Assembly: GCA_013399015.1 (NCBI GenBank)
Contig: VWZX01006105.1
Coordinates: 2,294,001 to 2,358,000, forward strand
Source: Galbula dea
Taxonomy: Eukaryota > Chordata > Aves > Piciformes > Galbulidae
Direction: 5' to 3'
Length of the DNA stretch: 64,000 bases
Positions 1 to 11,400 of this stretch are shown here, one piece after another (positions within the stretch are counted from its first letter, which is position 1; each line of letters starts with the position of its first letter). The position numbers were made by a program, and so were the translations under genes. The notes below the pieces were generated by a model. It made no database searches. It was not told where the DNA came from and worked only from the letters and a program-made list of their open reading frames with translations.

Positions 1-960
1 ACTAAGTGCATGTCCAGATTACTCTTGCATGCCTCATTTAACATGGCTTTCTGTACAAAGATATCAAGTGTTTTGTTAGCTAGTTTACTCACCCTGCTGC
101 ACTGCAGGTTTTTTGAGGCTTTACTCTGCACTGGCTCTCTGTGTGCTTCCCTTTGTTTCACTGCAGCACCTCAGATGCTGTCTTGACTGAACGTGGTCCT
201 TATAAGTTGTTTTGATCTCTCCATTCAGCATTTGTATGTTAAAAGTGACATGTTTTAAAAATGAATGCATAAATGAAACTGTAATTTTTTTCTGATACAT
301 AGACATGACAAAGGATGAGTATTAGGATCTCATACCTTTACCCTATGCAGGCTTGTGTCACATATGTATGTGTGTGAGGTGCCAGGAGGGGAGCTAATCT
401 GTGACCAGTGCAGAGCAGCAAGCAGTGCAACCCACTTGGGACCCTGGTTCAATAAGGGGTGCCTGGGCTATGACTCTCTCCTATAGCTGGTTCAATGTAG
501 ACACCTAACTTTTAGATGTTAAAAGCTAAAGAGATGTGCTTCACCTCAGTTGCTTATGTTACGCAGTGGCCTGAGGTAGCACTTTTCATGTGTACTGAGG
601 CTGAACCCAGTGTGAATCGTTCAGGATCATCTTCTTGAAGCCATATTTTGAATTCAGATGAACCTTATCACATCTCTTCCTCAGGGTTATTTTAACTACC
701 ACTTCCTTTTAGAATTACTTCAAGTCTCTGTTTCCTTCTCTATAGAGCCAAGGAAAGTCGCAGGCAGATGGATGCACTGTGTGCCCGGAAACAGGGATGC
801 ATCTGCTGGAGTGAGCTCTGAGAAAGTCATATGAGACACCAGCATCACACTGTGTCATGAAGCTTTTGGGAAGGCCAGCCCACTCATTTAATCTCTCTAT
901 GATTTAAAATAGTATTGTATAGACAACTCTTATATCATCTGCCTGCTTTTCCTGGTTATC
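1..960. other. Unique sequence, no gene recognised
   Basis: AT-rich unique DNA with no repeat or gene I can name. A splice-like pair is present: a pyrimidine run ending in AG at 744-745 and a GTGAGC at 811. The 65 bp between is open in all three frames, so it carries almost no coding information. Confidence 0.5.
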
Positions 961-1080
961 TGGTTTTGGGGTTTTGTTGTTGTTGTTTTTTTTCTTGGTG
1001 TTGTGAGGGGTTTTTTTGGGTTTTGTCTTTTCTTTTCTCTTTTCTTTTCTTTTCTTTTTTCTTTTCTTTTCTTTTTTTCC
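961..1080. repeat. T/G-rich then (TTTTC)n simple repeat
   Basis: The first half is T/G-rich with GTT units. From about 1025 to 1079 the + strand is an almost pure pyrimidine tract of TTTTC/TTTTCT units. The long hydrophobic or lysine-rich frames read through it come from the low complexity and are not genes. Homopurine:homopyrimidine tracts of this kind are common in vertebrate introns and intergenic DNA. Confidence 0.9.
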
Positions 1081-2435
1081 AGCTTCTGATATTTCAGCAC
1101 TTGTAAGGAAGGTCTCTTGCTGTTTGGAAATCTTACGTACAAGGGAAGTTACATTACATCATCTCTAGCTTGGTTTTAATCCAGTTTTGGCAAGTACTAT
1201 AGATTTATAAATCCTGTCATTTCACACTGCTTAAGAAACAAAACAAGCTAGTATTTGGTTCAAGTGATGTGAGTGGGCATGTTTTAACATGCAAAATGGA
1301 TTACCAGAGTCTGCTGACCAGTCAAGTATTTTTTCCTTAAGTCAAATTATCTTCCAGAGTGAAGGAAAAACCCTCATACTTTAGAGGAGTCCAGATGCTT
1401 AATTTCCAGCAACTTAACTCCCTCCCCAGCATGACTTTTTATTAAAGATCTTTTAAAATGAATTGAGGGTTAGCTGCTGTTATAAGTGTAGGTGGAGAAC
1501 CAACTCTTAGCTCAAGAAAAAAAAACCCCAAACAAAACAGGTGTATATCAGAGGGAATTTTTTATTTTTAGTAAACTTCAGTGTGTGTGCAGAGATGTGG
1601 AATACAAGCTATACATCTGTAGTTATCTATACTGATTTTAAATTGTACAGATTGAAGTCAGGGTCATTTAGATCTTTGTCTTTGGTTATTTTAGGATGCT
1701 TATTCCAACCACAGGCAACACCTCCCAAATCTAACACTTCTATCTTCTTGTTCCAAAAAGGTAAAGTTTAATATTTAATTGTTTAAAACTAAACCTTTTA
1801 TTTTAAAAATGAAAGAAAACATTTGGTAAAATAATAATTTAGTTCTTGGAGAAGGTGATTATTTAATCTCAGGAGTTTTATTGTTGATTATCTTTATTAC
1901 TTGAATACAATAAACTTTGTGTTTTCTTTAATAAAAAATCCTTGCTAAACCAATAAATAACCCAGTTTTCCTCTATTTGGCAAGCAATATGCTTCATTTA
2001 GTTGATTTCTAAGGTGATAAATCCTCTTGAATTATTGGGTTTTAAGTGGGTGATTATTGAATTTCTTCCTCTGACATTCTGCTGACCCTCAAGCCTTCCT
2101 GTCCCTGCAATCTGGGTACAATGGGACTTCCACAGGTATTAATGAACACTTTTCTGCAGAAGACAAGATCCTGTTGGCCTTCAGTGTCTTCACTGCCCTG
2201 TGCTTTGCAGGGAGGAAGTGAAAGCTTGCTGTTACCTGTCCAAATTGGATACATTTGTGAGGGGAATATAAAGTGGTCCAAGGAGGTAATGTTTCCATTC
2301 AGCAGCTACATGTACGATATGGCAAAGACAAAGGGGTTTCTCTAGCATCATGGCTTTAGCAGATCTGTGCTTGGCAGAGAAAGATGCAAGATTTCCAGCA
2401 AAACCAAGATGCACTGGGAAATCCCTGAGCTTCAC
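1081..2435. other. Unique AT-rich sequence, no gene recognised
   Basis: Nothing identifiable apart from short A/T runs, for example an A run at about 1516-1523 and an AT-rich stretch at about 1770-1960. The open frames near 2050-2345 overlap on both strands and resemble no family I know. Confidence 0.5.
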
Positions 2436-2642
2436 AGGTATTAGATAAAACTTTGGGATATCTACAATGGATTTGAAGTACAGCTTTGAAACCACTTCCT
2501 CATAGAAGTTCCACAACACTTTTCTGCCATCAAGGAAATATGTTTCACTCGTAGAACAGGTTATTCCAAGAAATAGGATTAGCAGGCCCTCTGCTTCTTT
2601 TTCTGAGGGTTCATTATCTCTCATAGTCTTTTCCTGAGGCTT
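2436..2642 (-). other. Candidate coding exon (minus strand), product unknown
   Basis: Read on the minus strand, a pyrimidine-rich stretch ending in TTTCAG stops at 2643. It is followed by 207 bp (exactly 69 codons, entry and exit phase 0) with no stop, then a GTGAAG that could be a weak donor at 2435-2430. The open frame itself runs on to 2232. The peptide starts KPQEKTMRDNEPSEKE and contains LLILFLGITCSTSE and WNFYEEVVSKLYF. Its charged, then hydrophobic, then aromatic composition looks protein-like, but I recognise no family. A possible upstream exon in compatible phase lies at 5086-4876. The donor is weak (T at position -1) and a chance open frame of this length is quite possible in this much sequence. 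It could be a real internal exon, an old pseudogene exon or chance. Confidence 0.25.
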
Positions 2643-4875
2643 CTGAAAGACAAGGATCAAGGTGTTAGCAAAAGTGTAGGATGTGCATAAGCAACTTTCT
2701 ATTCAGTTCAGAAGTAGACACAGTCACAGGACACAGGCATGACATGAAGCCTTCAAGCTGTGAAACCCTACACTATCTTCAGTACAGCTTCTTAAAAACC
2801 TGATTCCAGCCTAGATGGAAAATACATGTATGTTTTACTTGGACTTGCCACAGTTGCAAATTCATGATTGCTTTCCCACTTGCTTTCGGAGACCTCATAT
2901 TTCTTACTGTCTTTGTAGGGTTTTTTGGGGAGTGTTTCTGATTCAACATTGCAACACTATTCTTCCCAGTTCTGAACGTATTGCATATCTAGTCTGACAA
3001 ATTGGAGGAAACTCACAGCTTTCTGCTGAGGTTGTTCCCAGGAAATGTGTGCAGAGGCCTCTGCAAACATTAATTGTGCACTCTGCAGGCTGCTCTCCCT
3101 CCTGGTGTAAGCTACATATGACTTTCAGCAAGTTTGTCCCAGAATGGCAAGCTGCATACTTGTGCTCTGCCCTGGGATGAGGCAGTGGAGGCCCTGGGTG
3201 GTTGTCAACAGAATTAGCATCACGACTAGGAGAGGGAGATGCCATGTCTATGGCTGCCTGCTGTAGCTAAGAAATCCTCAGCTGCGTGGATGTATGCTTC
3301 CTTCAGTTGGCACTGCCTCAGGAACTGTTGTGAGCCTCTCCACTTTTCCATATAACTGTGTTCAGAGAAATGGTTCACAAAAAGTAGATGCCTGTCAGAA
3401 TGAGTGAAGGACAGATTCAGAGTCACGTGAAGAAGGCAAGATGAAATTTTGATCCTTGTGTTTATAGCAGTTCTCTGACTTACTCTGATCTAAAATCAGT
3501 TTAATTGCAGTACCCTAAGGGGACTTATAGTTTGTTTTGATGTGGAAACTGGAATTTTTGCTGTATATGCACAGTCAAATAGGCTACTCTGCCTCTGTGA
3601 CTATTTTAGCATCACATAGGTTGTCACCTGTGTCTTGTATAAGCTTTCTCTGTGTCTGTTTTTTCCTCCTATCATCACTTTTGGATCAGGGTGAACCTAT
3701 TACTCCACATGCCTTCTTTCTCCCATTCAGGATGGCAGGAGGTATATGTGTTAAGGAGCTAGACCAACAAGACATTTTTGTTGGAAATTCTTAACATCAA
3801 GATAATACTCTGTAGACATATCTCTATGATGACTATTCCAATATCCAAAGCTTTTGAAATTGTTGTCAGAAGTGTATTTTGAAAATTTTACAGCAGAAAG
3901 ATTGGCTTAGTTGGTTCTTTTAATTAAGTTATGTTTTCAAAATTTTGATCTACACTAAAAGGTGTAGAAAAAAGCAAATGTCAAAACTGAAAGCAAACAA
4001 CTTGTTATTGAAAAAAACCCTGAATTTACCTGATTCAAGTTCTTCTCAGTGGAATGGCTTGCAAAATAAGAATAAAATTTCAAATTTTTGTTTCATTTTG
4101 GATCAGAAGTAACTCCCAAAACTTAAAAATTCTCCCATAACAGGAAAACTCTTTCACAAAAGTCTACCACACTTGATCTTCCAGCATGTTTCTGGAGCCA
4201 AGGATTGCAGCAGGCATCTGGGGAAGAGAGTTCTGTGAGGGCTGGAGCATGTAAAATATTTTAAGCACCAATAGCACAATAGCAGCAAAGCCTGCCTTCT
4301 CCATTCTGCCTCTCTATCCTGTAAGTGATGGTTTATCCATTCCTACTCTGCCACAGAGATTAGATTTACATGAAAGGGGTTCAAAATCAAAGTGATTAAA
4401 ACAGGAGGTACTGCTAACAGTCTGCTTCATATAGGGTAGCTGCTGCTCCTTCACCTAACAAGAAATCTTTCTCTTCCTTCACAGGGATTAACTTTGCCTT
4501 GGTGAATTAGTCAGCCATTGTATAGAGGAGCTGCATCCTTTCATGAGTTATTATTTGCTACCTTGGTGTTTTCTGTTTTATGTGTTCCTTGGCCTTTCTG
4601 AGGCCCCTGTGAGTGGCTAACTGTATGTGTTTTTGCAATCATTTTCTGCTCTGCTTATCTGATTGGGTTCGTTTTGAGCTATTTGTAGACAGTACAAAAA
4701 GAAACCAGATTAAAATCAATGCAGACATTGTGTTCCCACACATGCCCTGTATTCCTAGGTATTAGAAATGGGAATGAGTCATCGAGCAATACAGTTAAGT
4801 ACTGACAAATGGTTGTCTAAAGCTCTGATAAGTAAAATCTCTTTGACTTATTGCATATTTTCTGTCTCCACATAC
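2643..4875. other. Unique sequence, no gene recognised
   Basis: AT-rich unique DNA. A good acceptor-like pyrimidine run ends in ACAG at about 4485 (+), but the downstream frames close quickly. Nothing else is identifiable. If the two minus-strand candidate exons flanking this stretch are real, it would be their intron of about 2.2 kb. Confidence 0.45.
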
Positions 4876-5086
4876 TGCTGGTATAAATCTAAGACGAAAA
4901 TCTACTTTCTGGCTCCCCAAGTATAGAACTTGCAGTCTTTGTTCAGGTTTATTTTCCAGTGAAGCATGTGGGAGGTTTGGGGGATACAGCCCTGAGACTA
5001 AATTTACATCTTGTGACAGAGAAAAATGAAATAATCCTCCCTTATGGACAGCACTTGTTTTCATCAGTGCAAAAGCACATGTGTCT
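4876..5086 (-). other. Candidate coding exon (minus strand), product unknown
   Basis: On the minus strand a T-rich stretch ends in TTGCAG at 5087. It is followed by 211 bp open in one frame (entry phase 2, exit phase 0), then GTATGT, a fair donor, at 4875-4870. The exit phase fits the entry phase of the candidate exon at 2642-2436. The peptide includes FHFSLSQDVNLVSGLYPP and RLQVLYLGSQKVDFRLRF, a pattern suggestive of beta strands, but I assign no family. The same frame stays open past the donor to a stop at 4795, so it could also be a chance open frame of 118 codons. No polyadenylation signal is evident just downstream. Confidence 0.18.
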
Positions 5087-5768
5087 CTGCAACCAAAGAA
5101 CAATGATATTTTTAAAGTTTTACTTGGTAATGTTGCTCCTCTCCAACTCAAGGGATGCTTTACTTTCTAAATCATGGTGAGCACACCAGGTTTTATCTTA
5201 ATAACTTTTCTTAATGGAAATAAGAATAGTGACAATTGTGATAGAAAGGATAATAAAATATCACCTGAAGACAAGTCAATATATTGATCTGTAGTGTTTA
5301 TTTAATGCATATTCCTCAAAAACTGGATTGGTTTAACTACAGCAGCGCTGTAGTTAGTCTTTTTACAAGAGAGGAAGTACAATTTCTAGATATATGCTTT
5401 GTGAGAAGACTACTGAAGGAGCTTATTCTTAAGGCTGTGCTTAAATAAGAAACAGGCACACAAAGTGATTATTGCAGAAGAAGATTCCACTGAATAAAAC
5501 CCCTACAATTATTTATTTAACATTAACACATGTACCCTAGTCAAAGGCAAAATTCATTTGCCTGAGAAGAGATTGGAGCTGGCCTCTCCTGGCTTTTCAT
5601 AAGTGTCTCTTAGATTCCCTCTTAATGACTGATAAGAAAATTATCACAACAGTCCTGCTTCTCCACTGTTTGTACAAAGCCCTCTAAGTTTTCCTTCTAA
5701 CTGGAAAATGTTTAATTCTGAAGATACAGAAATTTTCACCCACATTCCCACCAGCTGCAAATACTTGA
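5087..5768. other. Unique sequence, no gene recognised
   Basis: AT-rich DNA without repeats or coding signal that I can identify. Confidence 0.5.
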
Positions 5769-5808
5769 CTTTTTTTCCTTTTTTTCCCCCTTTCTCTCTC
5801 TCTTTTTA
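5769..5808. repeat. Polypyrimidine tract
   Basis: Forty-base T/C run, T-rich on the left and (CT)n on the right, followed by AAAATAG. It resembles a polypyrimidine tract plus acceptor, but only a short frame (about 20 codons) follows. Confidence 0.8.
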
Positions 5809-7326
5809 AAATAGTGTGCATGAGACAATGGGATTTGTTAAGCCTGTCCTGAGCTGGACAGTAAAAAAGCATAGGCAGTAAATGTGTAAGCATACTCTCC
5901 CATGTCTGCTACATGCTTTTTTTTCCCCCCCCTTGTATTTGCAACATAAAATTTGAATGCAAGCAGTCAAAGATGCACTCTGGCATGACTCCCTTTAAGC
6001 ACTCTCCATCTTCCCCTCTTCATGACCAGCCCACTGCTTTTACCCACTCCTGGGCAAAAATGTGCAATTCTCTTTCTCTCAGAGGCAGCCCTGGGCTCTG
6101 GAATCCTGTGTACCTTCCATCCTGAGTACAAGGGATATTTCTTTGGCTTCTATAACAAACAAATAGCACATTCACTTAGACTTTATTAAAAATAAATTCC
6201 AAAAGAAAACACTCTGCTGAATGCACATCTCCCCCTGAGGAGAGAAACAGAGAGCAGAAACATTGACAGATGTTGGTCATGTTGCTTAGTGCATTAATGG
6301 GAGGCACTGAGACACTGTGGTGATAGGACCAGGATTAGAAATGGCATCAGCAAGAATACAGTAGAGATTTTGTGGGAAATTGAGTCTACTACACTTGGCT
6401 ACTTACTAACCTTCCAGCTTTTGAAGAAATATGCAGAAAGTTATAATGAGACTAAAACATACTAATCAAATGGATTTTTTCCTTAAACATGATGCAAAGG
6501 TCATAGCAAACTCAACTGTGCTCATTTCAGTCCCTGTCTGCTTTGCATTTAAAGATTTGTTTAGGGGTTTTTCACCAACCCCCTGATGGTGTAACATAAC
6601 TATCACCTCTGTGTAACCTCCCTTGCTTCCCAACCATTCATATTCAGAATTAAAAAACTAGAAATGGTCAAGTGCAGTTGACCCTTCTATACTTAAATAG
6701 CAGAAATTTTAAATTCAGCCTCAGGAAATAGGGGTTTTTGGAACAAATACCCAGTAGATGCTGATATGCTTTAAAGACTTCATTTGTCTGCCCAAACAAA
6801 ATTGTCTGCAAAGGGTCACATTGTTTAATGTCCAGTTGCAACTTAAGTTTTCTTTTTTGCATACTACATTAATTCATTTTTCAGTACCCATGTCAACTTT
6901 GTGGAATTTAACAGTATGACAGGACTTGAATGCATCTTTCCTCTTTGTATAAGCAGTGTATAGCCCCAGAAAAATAAAATAGTTGGATACTATATTGGGT
7001 TAGGAAAAGATAACTGATGGGTTAATTATTTATATACAGTGAAGCAGATCCAGAAATCAGAAAGACCACAAGAGAGAATAATCTGGAACACAGTCAGAGA
7101 ACATATTTGATACTGGACCTGTTGTATTTTCACTTTGCAGATACTTGCCTAACCTAATTTAGTTAGACACTAGAGAAGCTTCCCTCCACCCCAGTTAAAC
7201 TCAATCTATTCAACTTTAAAGGAACCCATTTTTTTCCATATGCAGAACAAAAATTTTGCATTTTTTTATGTTCCATGAGAACTTCAGTAGGCAAATATTC
7301 AGAGATTTACTCAAAATTTCATTAGT
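5809..7326. other. Unique sequence, no gene recognised
   Basis: AT-rich unique DNA. No repeat or exon is supported. Confidence 0.5.
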
Positions 7327-7344
7327 TCATATGTTAACATATGA
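7327..7344. repeat. Perfect 18-bp palindrome
   Basis: TCATATGTTAACATATGA is its own reverse complement. It contains two CATATG sites around a GTTAAC. It could be a dimeric factor site or chance in AT-rich DNA. Confidence 0.7.
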
Positions 7345-8025
7345 TCCATCTTAAACTAGGTCAGACAGCAACATCTTGGCTAGGTAAGGCTGAGAATGGG
7401 ACTTCAATTATATAGCATGTATATAGAAAGACAGCAAACAGGAACACTCTAAAGGTGCCAGAGAAAACCTCTGTAATTCTGTTCTTCACTTTATCTGACA
7501 TTACTTTACATGTACTCATTCAGTCTGATTCTGATGCAAGTTGTTAAACAGTACAGGAAATATACATATATTTTAGAAATCACGATCCATCAAAAATTCC
7601 CAGTTATCAGATAGTGATTCTTCCAGTGCAGTTCTTGACATCTCTTATTAGAGATTAAAATCAAGACAAAAAATTCTTGTTGCATCTTTCCCAGAGTTTA
7701 CATCACTCAAACTAACTTCTCAGCTTGTTTTCCAGTCTGTCTTACTCCACATGCTAGGATTATTCCTGAGAATTGGAATGACAGTATGCAACAGGATCTC
7801 TTGTTGACAACTGTTGCAACAGTAGTTCTACTAGAATGCTGTAATGAATTAATGAAAAACTTCTTGTGCTGATTGCAAGTTATCTTGTGATTGTGGAGAT
7901 ATTCTTCTCTAGGTTATTTTGTTGCTTACCTTATGATTTAATAGAGATTTTAAAGCAAGGCTACTTATTAAAGTCTATCATCAGCCCTGCTTCTTGAGAA
8001 GCTTGGTGCCTCCAGGGTTTCTTTC
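7345..8025. other. Unique sequence, no gene recognised
   Basis: AT-rich DNA with nothing identifiable. Confidence 0.5.
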
Positions 8026-8055
8026 TTTTTTTTTTTTTTTTTTTTTTTTTATCAN
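8026..8055. repeat. Poly-T run (25 T) with an unresolved base
   Basis: An uninterrupted run of about 25 T is followed by ATCA and then N at 8055, the only ambiguous base in the window. The run length and the base are typical of an unresolved homopolymer call in an assembly. It could also be the A-tail end of an old retroposed sequence read from the other strand, but no element body is recognisable beside it. Confidence 0.85.
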
Positions 8056-8435
8056 TTACTTCAGATGAAACACTTTGCAAATCACCACAATAATGAGTGA
8101 ACAGTCACTGCACATTGTGCTCTGCCAGTAGAGCCAACCTTAGTTTAGCTACTGCTTTTACTGCCAGACTCTTTGTCTTCATCAGAATTACCTTCTTAAA
8201 ACTGATCTGTTAAACCACTGCTCTGCTTTACGCTGAGAGATCCAAAGAAGAGAGCTGTTAATAAGTGGTTTTGAGTACTGCTGAGAAAATCTTTTCTAAA
8301 TCATTTCTAAAACTGGTGACTCTGACCTTGTTGACCTTTAGCTTCTGACTTTTTACAATTTATTAGCATCACTTACCACCCAGATTAGTGACCCTAAAAC
8401 CAGTAAATGCAAGTTCTTGCTTTTGATTTGATTTT
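8056..8435. other. Unique sequence, no gene recognised
   Basis: No repeat, RNA or coding signal is visible. Confidence 0.5.
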
Positions 8436-8478
8436 CCTTCCATCCACCCATCCTTTCTTCCTTCCTTCCTTCTTTCCC
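8436..8478. repeat. (CCTT)n imperfect microsatellite
   Basis: C/T-rich tract with CCTTC/CATCCA units that becomes TTCC repeats. Confidence 0.85.
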
Positions 8479-11400
8479 AATCTGCTTGCTGAATCCCTCA
8501 CTGATGCCATTTATGTGTCATTGTATTTCACTGAAACTTCTAATAGGCTTCTAAACTGCAAGATTTCACTCTGATGCAGTGATGAAAGTGGTCAGGTCCA
8601 TGTTCTGGTCTCTGGTTTCTAATTATAGAAACAAGGAGTGGGTTCATTTTTGTCAGTATTGGCTTTGTTTGATGTGACAATGAACCAATTACCAGCAGAA
8701 CACTACAAGTTTAAAATTAATCTTTCTGATACAGCCCAGCTTCCTCTTATGAATGTTATCTTTTTTTTTTTTTTTCCCAAAGGAGACAGAGTGGAATCAC
8801 AAGTGACTGCCCATTGCATATGACAAGGTTTGGTTTCATTAGAAGGAAGCTGATTACACTTAGCTCCCACATGACAGCTCCAACAGCTGTTTGCAACCCA
8901 GCAATATTGTGTTACGTGCAGGAAAGGAATGTGATGATATTGTAGTCCAGTTCTTAGCTGGTATAAATCTGCATAGCTGCCTCATCTCAAAACAGATCTC
9001 TTTTGTTTTATGCATTCTGAGGACACATCAGTTCTGCAAAATGAACTATGGTGCAGAAATCACTGAAAAGGGGAAAGTCTGTGCCAGTAAATCCACATGA
9101 CATAGTACAATCCATTCATGGAATGATCTGCTGGGCTTCATAATCAGGAAAGTCCTGGACTCTTTAAAACCAGGTTAATCAATAATCCATGTCTAGCTGC
9201 AGGATATTGCTAATGTGGCTGTCAAGCTTCAGTGTTGAATATGCTCTTTGTCGTATGTTTTGACATTAGAGTTCCCAATATTGTCTTAGGCAAGGTTATC
9301 ATGTACAGAGTTTAGGCATTGGATTTGTCAGTATGTCCTGGTGTAGTTGTGCACTCTGTTGTTGGTTTATGACTTAAGATTTCTGCTGTTAAATTTCCTG
9401 TATTGAAATGTTTCTCTTCCTTTAGAACCATGACTTTTTCTTCAATGGTTCATCCACTGAACTCTGGGGTTTTCACTACAGTCCTTGTGTATGAGACTGT
9501 TTTGGCATCTCCTGTGCTCTTCATGATTTCCAGATTGCTCCAACTGGACATGTTAAGGATAACCACAACTACCACTGAGAACCTTCTTACCATTGATGGT
9601 GTAGCCAGGAACAAGTAGGCTCCATGTTTTCACTACACCATTTTTTTTCTGATCTGCTGAACTCCAGTTCTAGTAATGAACTACTTCTAGTCTAGGCAGC
9701 TTTCATAGTCAGTTTCTGCTAGTTGAGAAGTCACTCTGATATTTCAGATTTTCATAAGAGCACACTCCATACCATCTGCTCATTGTGTGCTTTTCAGCCT
9801 TTTCTTTCTAAACTTAGGTGTTACCCTTCATTACATCCTCCTTTGGAGCTGAGGTTGGTTTACTTCATTCCAGTAGCCCTTGACTCTGCTTAGGCTTCTG
9901 TTTTGATTCTCACACTAGCTGTTGCAATAGACACTCAGACACTTTTTCCCAGTTTTGACTTCTCAAATGAAATACTGATCCCACATCTGCATTTATTCCA
10001 CATGACACAACTGCTCTAGAAGTCATCAAGATACTTGGTACCACTTGTGTTTCATTATTGTGTCAGAGTTTTGGAACAGGTGGGATTTATTTTTGTAGGT
10101 AAATCATCAGCTAAGAGGAAACAGTTGTGCTTTGTGCTTATATATTTCATGATGGTTTGCTGGTTCTTGGTTGGAGCTGTCATAATGACATCATTGCAGA
10201 GAACCAGGGGTTCCTACAGCAGCTGCCAATTAGAAACAGAATGAGCATATCATTCTTCAAATGGAGGAAGTTAGCAAATGGCCTTTATTATTACGGAATT
10301 AAGTTAAGAATCTGGTCCTGATCTTCAGCTTTCAAAGTGCTTGGCTCAGACTGTTACTGGGACCATCTTTCCTTCTCTAGTTGGTGACTACTAGCATCAC
10401 TGTTTCCTAAAAAAACCCCACAAAAAAGCTTGCTTGCTTAACTTGTTTTTCATAGCATAAAATACTCATCAGACATGCCAGGTTCAAAAAATAGGAAACA
10501 AACCTGACATATACAAGACACTTCAATAGCCAGTAGCCAGCAACAATTTCTCAGGAACAAGAGACAAGTTAAAACTGAAGAAAATATAAGATACAAGTCA
10601 CTCTAGGAGGGCATCTACTGCTATGTTTAAGATCTGTGCTGTTTGTGCCTTACCTGGCTGTCTCCATGTGATGCACAGTAAGAGAAACTGTTCCTTCCCT
10701 CACATTTATACACCCCCACTGGGACTGTGTTGGTGCTCTGTTTACATCTTCCTCTGCTGAACCACTACTTTCGCATGGCACTTGCACACAAAATCATCTT
10801 TTCTATTTTTAGGTTCTCCGACTCACATCCTGAGAAGAGCAGTGGTGCACTGGGCATGTTTGGTTTCATTTATTTATTTCACATCACTTATTAATGGTGC
10901 ATAGCACATGTATATGTCATTTAGATGCTTGGATTTATCTTTCATATTTTAAAAATTATGTAATGAAGTCTCAGCAGGCTTGGGATGCTTCTGTGTATCC
11001 GTTTTTATGCTGACTTGCTTTTGCTGCCTTCAAAAGTCAGCAGGTATTCTGTCACTGACTCTAGTGGAAATGAGAGTGTTTTCCATGTGAAATTTTCACC
11101 CTCTAGTCTCACCAGAACTCCATATTTTCTATACTGAAAAGTGTTTAAATATGACACTAGATCTCACAACTGTCCGAAACACCCCTGAGAAAGTATGTGT
11201 ACTTTTTAATTACATTATGAATAACCTCAAGAAAAATCCTGAAAACATGAGAAGATATTTTCTTAAAGTTAAAGACCTTAGATGGATTCAGCAAACCGAG
11301 GCTGAACTGGCTTTTCTACCTCAATCTCAGTGTCCCAATTACTGTTTCCCTCTTTTAAAATAATGACCCAAATTTCTGTTTTATTATGTTGCTCCAAGAC

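Noticed and set aside
746..810. 65-bp segment between acceptor-like and donor-like sites
   Set aside because: Open in all three frames and too short to carry coding information.
9424..9620. Good acceptor-like site followed by a 65-codon plus-strand frame
   Set aside because: The frame ends in a stop without a donor or polyadenylation signal. Alternative frames carry several stops.
10610..10790. CAG|GTAAGG donor match on the minus strand with a 46-codon open frame before it
   Set aside because: No polypyrimidine-AG acceptor upstream in that frame.
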